Below, in pieces: positions 61,411-64,000 of a DNA stretch of 64,000 nt. Position 1 is the first letter of the stretch; the number at the start of each line of letters is the position of its first letter. The notes beneath the pieces were generated by a model. It ran no database searches. It worked only from the letters and a program-made list of their open reading frames with translations, and was not told where the DNA came from. The stretch is taken from positions 5,207,001 through 5,271,000 of the forward strand of contig CM050656.1 of the NCBI GenBank assembly GCA_027574665.1. Direction: 5' to 3'. This DNA comes from Rhynochetos jubatus. Taxonomy: Eukaryota; Chordata; Aves; Eurypygiformes; Rhynochetidae. The position numbers and the translations under genes were made by a program.

Positions 61411-62185
61411 TAATTAGTAAACTACATAGCTCCTCCAATGGACCAGAAATGAATATTTCGAATAAAGCAAAATAATTTCCTCCTGATGTTTGGGTTCCTG
61501 CACAATATCTTGCTACCGAAGGTGATTACGAGCCCTGCTTCTGACACTGTCGCCTCTCCTGGCTTTGTTAATGCCAAATTCATCTTCTGGGAGGAAATAT
61601 CTCCTGTCACGCCACGTCACAGGAGGAAGCATTACAGAAATGCAACTATTCAGCAATCTTCGGGGGATCTGGCTGTGCTGGGGGCTGTTCTTCACATGCT
61701 GATTACAGCTCCCATGCTCAGTTTTATTTGCTGAGTGGTTAGGTCTTGGTGCCAATGGAAACCCAGTTTCATCAACAGCTTTTCCTGGTATGAGAATATA
61801 AATTCGATTAAAAAATAATTCAAATCACCTCGGTGAAGATCTGGTGTTGTATAACTCTACCAAGTGAAAGCCAACGCTTCTCTGTAGATGCCAGCTTTTT
61901 GCATACATCGCATGCAAAGAGCACGACTGGGTATGGGCAACAAACCCTGCTCGGAGAAATCCCAGAGACCCCAAGGCATCGCCCCGTGGCAGTTGGTTTC
62001 ATTACTGCATCCCTTCTCACAGTCTAGAAGAACAGATCACACTGCCATGGAGAAGCTTGTGCATTTATGGCCCCATCCTACCCACCCATGCTGCGTGAAC
62101 AGTTCCTATTGATGCACTTGTAGATCTCAACCTTCCGTTGGCATTTTTGGGTTTTACAGGGCAGTTTGCACATTTTCCATTGTAG

Positions 62186-62217
62186 TTTGGGTTTGGTTTG
62201 GGTTTGTTTTTTTTTTT
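62186..62217. repeat. (TTTGGG)-like patch with T11
   Basis: Short repeats of the form GTTTGGGTTTGGTTTGGG followed by T11 (62207-62217). The unit is not a vertebrate telomere repeat, which is TTAGGG. Confidence 0.75.
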
Positions 62218-63588
62218 AACTTGAAAAGAAACAATATTCTATAAAAATCTATTAGCTTCACAAATTTTCTATCAAAAAGAAATCTCCTCTACAAAAAGCA
62301 TTCTGATTTTCCTGAAATGGAAGGGCTGACATTACTCTGACTGGCACATTTCAACTTTCTCTGTCGTTTGCAACACAATGATATGATTTTAGAGAAGGGA
62401 AAAACACTTTCATTAGTGAAAAAATCAGCTTATTTTTGTTTTTGAGATTTTCTTCCCCTTTGGAAAATGTTTTCTTTCCTGTAATTTCAGAACGTGTTTT
62501 CTCTAATTTCAGATTTTTTCCATAAATAACAAATCCGATTCCTGCCCTGCTCTATTGCATCCTTTATGCAGGGTCCTCCCAGGAATGGCATGCTTCGAGG
62601 ATTAAAGAGATGTAATGTTTGTAGAGAGATAAAGATTAAGCTCGCTCAGTTCTTAGACCTCATGCCGGCTCCAAGCACAAGACTGAATTTCACTTTGTAT
62701 GACTTATCACAACTGAAACTGCTCTTCGGTGGAAACCACTATGCAACCATCCATTTGCAGTTGTAAAAGTCAATATATTTAAGCCTGCAGTGCATAACAA
62801 TGACCCCTATGGATCCTCCAACGTTTTTCTTGGATCTGTATAAGCCTGTTTTTAATATATTACTCATCTAAATTGTTCCTGGGACTTGATTATTTGCTGG
62901 AGTTAAAATATCCAATCTTAAAAGATTTTTAAACATGTGCAGGCTGAATTCCCCACTGCAATAAGCTTCATTTAGCTCAACTAAAACTGCCATGCCATAA
63001 AAAAATGCTTTAAAAAATCTCAAACTAACTGCTCTCCTGGTTGGTGGAAGCTCCCCAGGCAGGATTCCTTAGTGATGATAATCTCTGCTTTTGGCTGGCT
63101 CTGTTTGGTCCCTGGAAGAATAAAATCCAGTTTTCACTGAGCTACATACTGAGGTGAAAACAGAGGGCACAGCCATCCCCTCTCCCCCGCAGTGTCCTTC
63201 CCCACAGTACATGGATACTGGATGTTCCCCAAGGAAAAAAAAAACGTGGCAAGCCAAGTGATCTACAAAACAATATTGATTTATGCTCTGTCTCTGAAAA
63301 GCGTATGAAATCACCCTCGTTTGCATGCACCAGGGCTCGCCGCATTCCTTCCAGTCACCAGGGCCATGGAGAGCCCTCCTCGGGATTCAAAGGGCTGCGC
63401 AGCCAGCCCATCCCAGGGTCCGTCCCTTTGTAGCCATCAACTTCTGGGGCAAAGCCTGCCCAGTTCAAAAGCAGATCAAAGACTGTTGCCTGCTTCGCTT
63501 TCTAAGGCTCTGCTCCTTTTCATGATGCTGGTGTAAATTAGGGGTGAGTCCACTGAAGGGGATGAAGTTGTAGGAGAAAAGAACTGGG

Positions 63589-63648
63589 CCAAAAAAACAA
63601 AACAAAACAAAAAAACACCCCAACAAAACCACAAACAACAAAAAACAC
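63589..63648 (+). repeat. A/C-only tract, (CAAAA)n-like
   Basis: Sixty consecutive bases contain only A and C on the plus strand, starting with CCAAAAAAACAAAACAAAAC. It reads as a decayed CAAAA-type simple repeat. The other strand is T/G only. Confidence 0.85.
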
Positions 63649-64000
63649 TGCACAGGGTTGAGCAGGCAACTTTTCCTTCTCTGTTTCTTCCGCAGAAAAG
63701 GATAACTGGGTCATCTGGAAAAGGACTGCGAAGAGCCCAGCATTTTCCCCCTCCTCTCCTTTTCTTTCTGGAAGGGCAATTGGGCAATCATGCAAACAAC
63801 CGCGTGAAGTTCAGCAAAAGGTGTGGGGGTTTGATTCCTCCTCCTCTGAACAATCTCCCCTCTTTCTCCTTCAGCAATGAATACCAACAGGGGAGTTTCA
63901 GAGGGTTAGGATGGTGTTCACAGGAAGCGCCAAACATTTATTTCTACGACTCAAAGTTCAGCAAATTGTTCACCTTGGTGACTCTGAAGTCTGGGGGGGA

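Larger units (their letters stand above)
61411..64000. other. Non-coding DNA, no gene seen
   Basis: About 2.6 kb without a supportable gene. A TTTGGG-type patch followed by T11 lies around 62186-62217, and an A/C-only tract is at 63589-63648. Open frames of up to about 103 codons near 63476-63795 on the minus strand read through the A/C tract and are low-complexity. Confidence 0.6.

Noticed and set aside
61601..61625. CTCCTGT/ACAGGAG hairpin with an 11-base loop
   Set aside because: A 7-bp stem is common by chance in 64 kb; it is far weaker than the hairpin at 45783.
1..64000. tRNA, rRNA, snRNA or CRISPR content
   Set aside because: No A/B-box pair with cloverleaf context, no familiar rRNA or snRNA block, and no regularly spaced direct repeats were seen; the DNA is vertebrate, so CRISPR is not expected.

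Overview
The window reads as nuclear DNA of a bird, most likely a neoavian (songbird-like) species. The strongest evidence is a well-preserved 3' end of a CR1 LINE at 56981-57496, ending in the CR1-type terminal repeat, and a 650-bp avian ERVL-type solo LTR at 50364-51018. Faint, very old amniote repeats are also scattered through it: two CR1 remnants, two MIR-like SINE remnants and copies of palindromic repeats known from archosaur and turtle genomes. There is no operon-like packing, no Shine-Dalgarno/ORF pairing and no long ORF.

I find no protein-coding gene that I can defend. The longest open frames are about 190-250 codons. They lack recognisable domains, are often open on both strands at once, and lie in locally GC-richer DNA where stop codons are rare. 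No tRNA, rRNA or familiar small RNA gene was recognised. The window is best read as intergenic gene-desert or large-intron sequence, whose host locus I cannot name.

Layout: 1-11 kb is AT-leaning single-copy DNA with a CR1 relic (1632-1785), two members of a palindromic old repeat (2090-2143, 11225-11294), several homopolymer tracts and a 23-base G run (10830-10852). 11-37 kb is mostly single-copy, with C runs, purine tracts, a relic repeat (16948-17032) and a splice-bounded segment (26287-26393). 37-50 kb holds a CR1 3' relic just upstream (36690-36770), a clear MIR-like SINE (42695-42820) and a striking 20-bp inverted repeat (45783-45845). 50-58 kb holds the LTR, a CpG-rich zone (about 54.8-55.6 kb) and the young CR1. 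58-64 kb holds a double CRE-type site (58942-58956), a second MIR-like relic (61285-61410) and a 60-base A/C-only tract (63589-63648).

Nothing here forms a multi-gene system. The most unusual item is the hairpin at 45783-45845, a plausible but untested microRNA-type precursor. Family assignments of repeats rest on recalled consensus sequences, not on a search.
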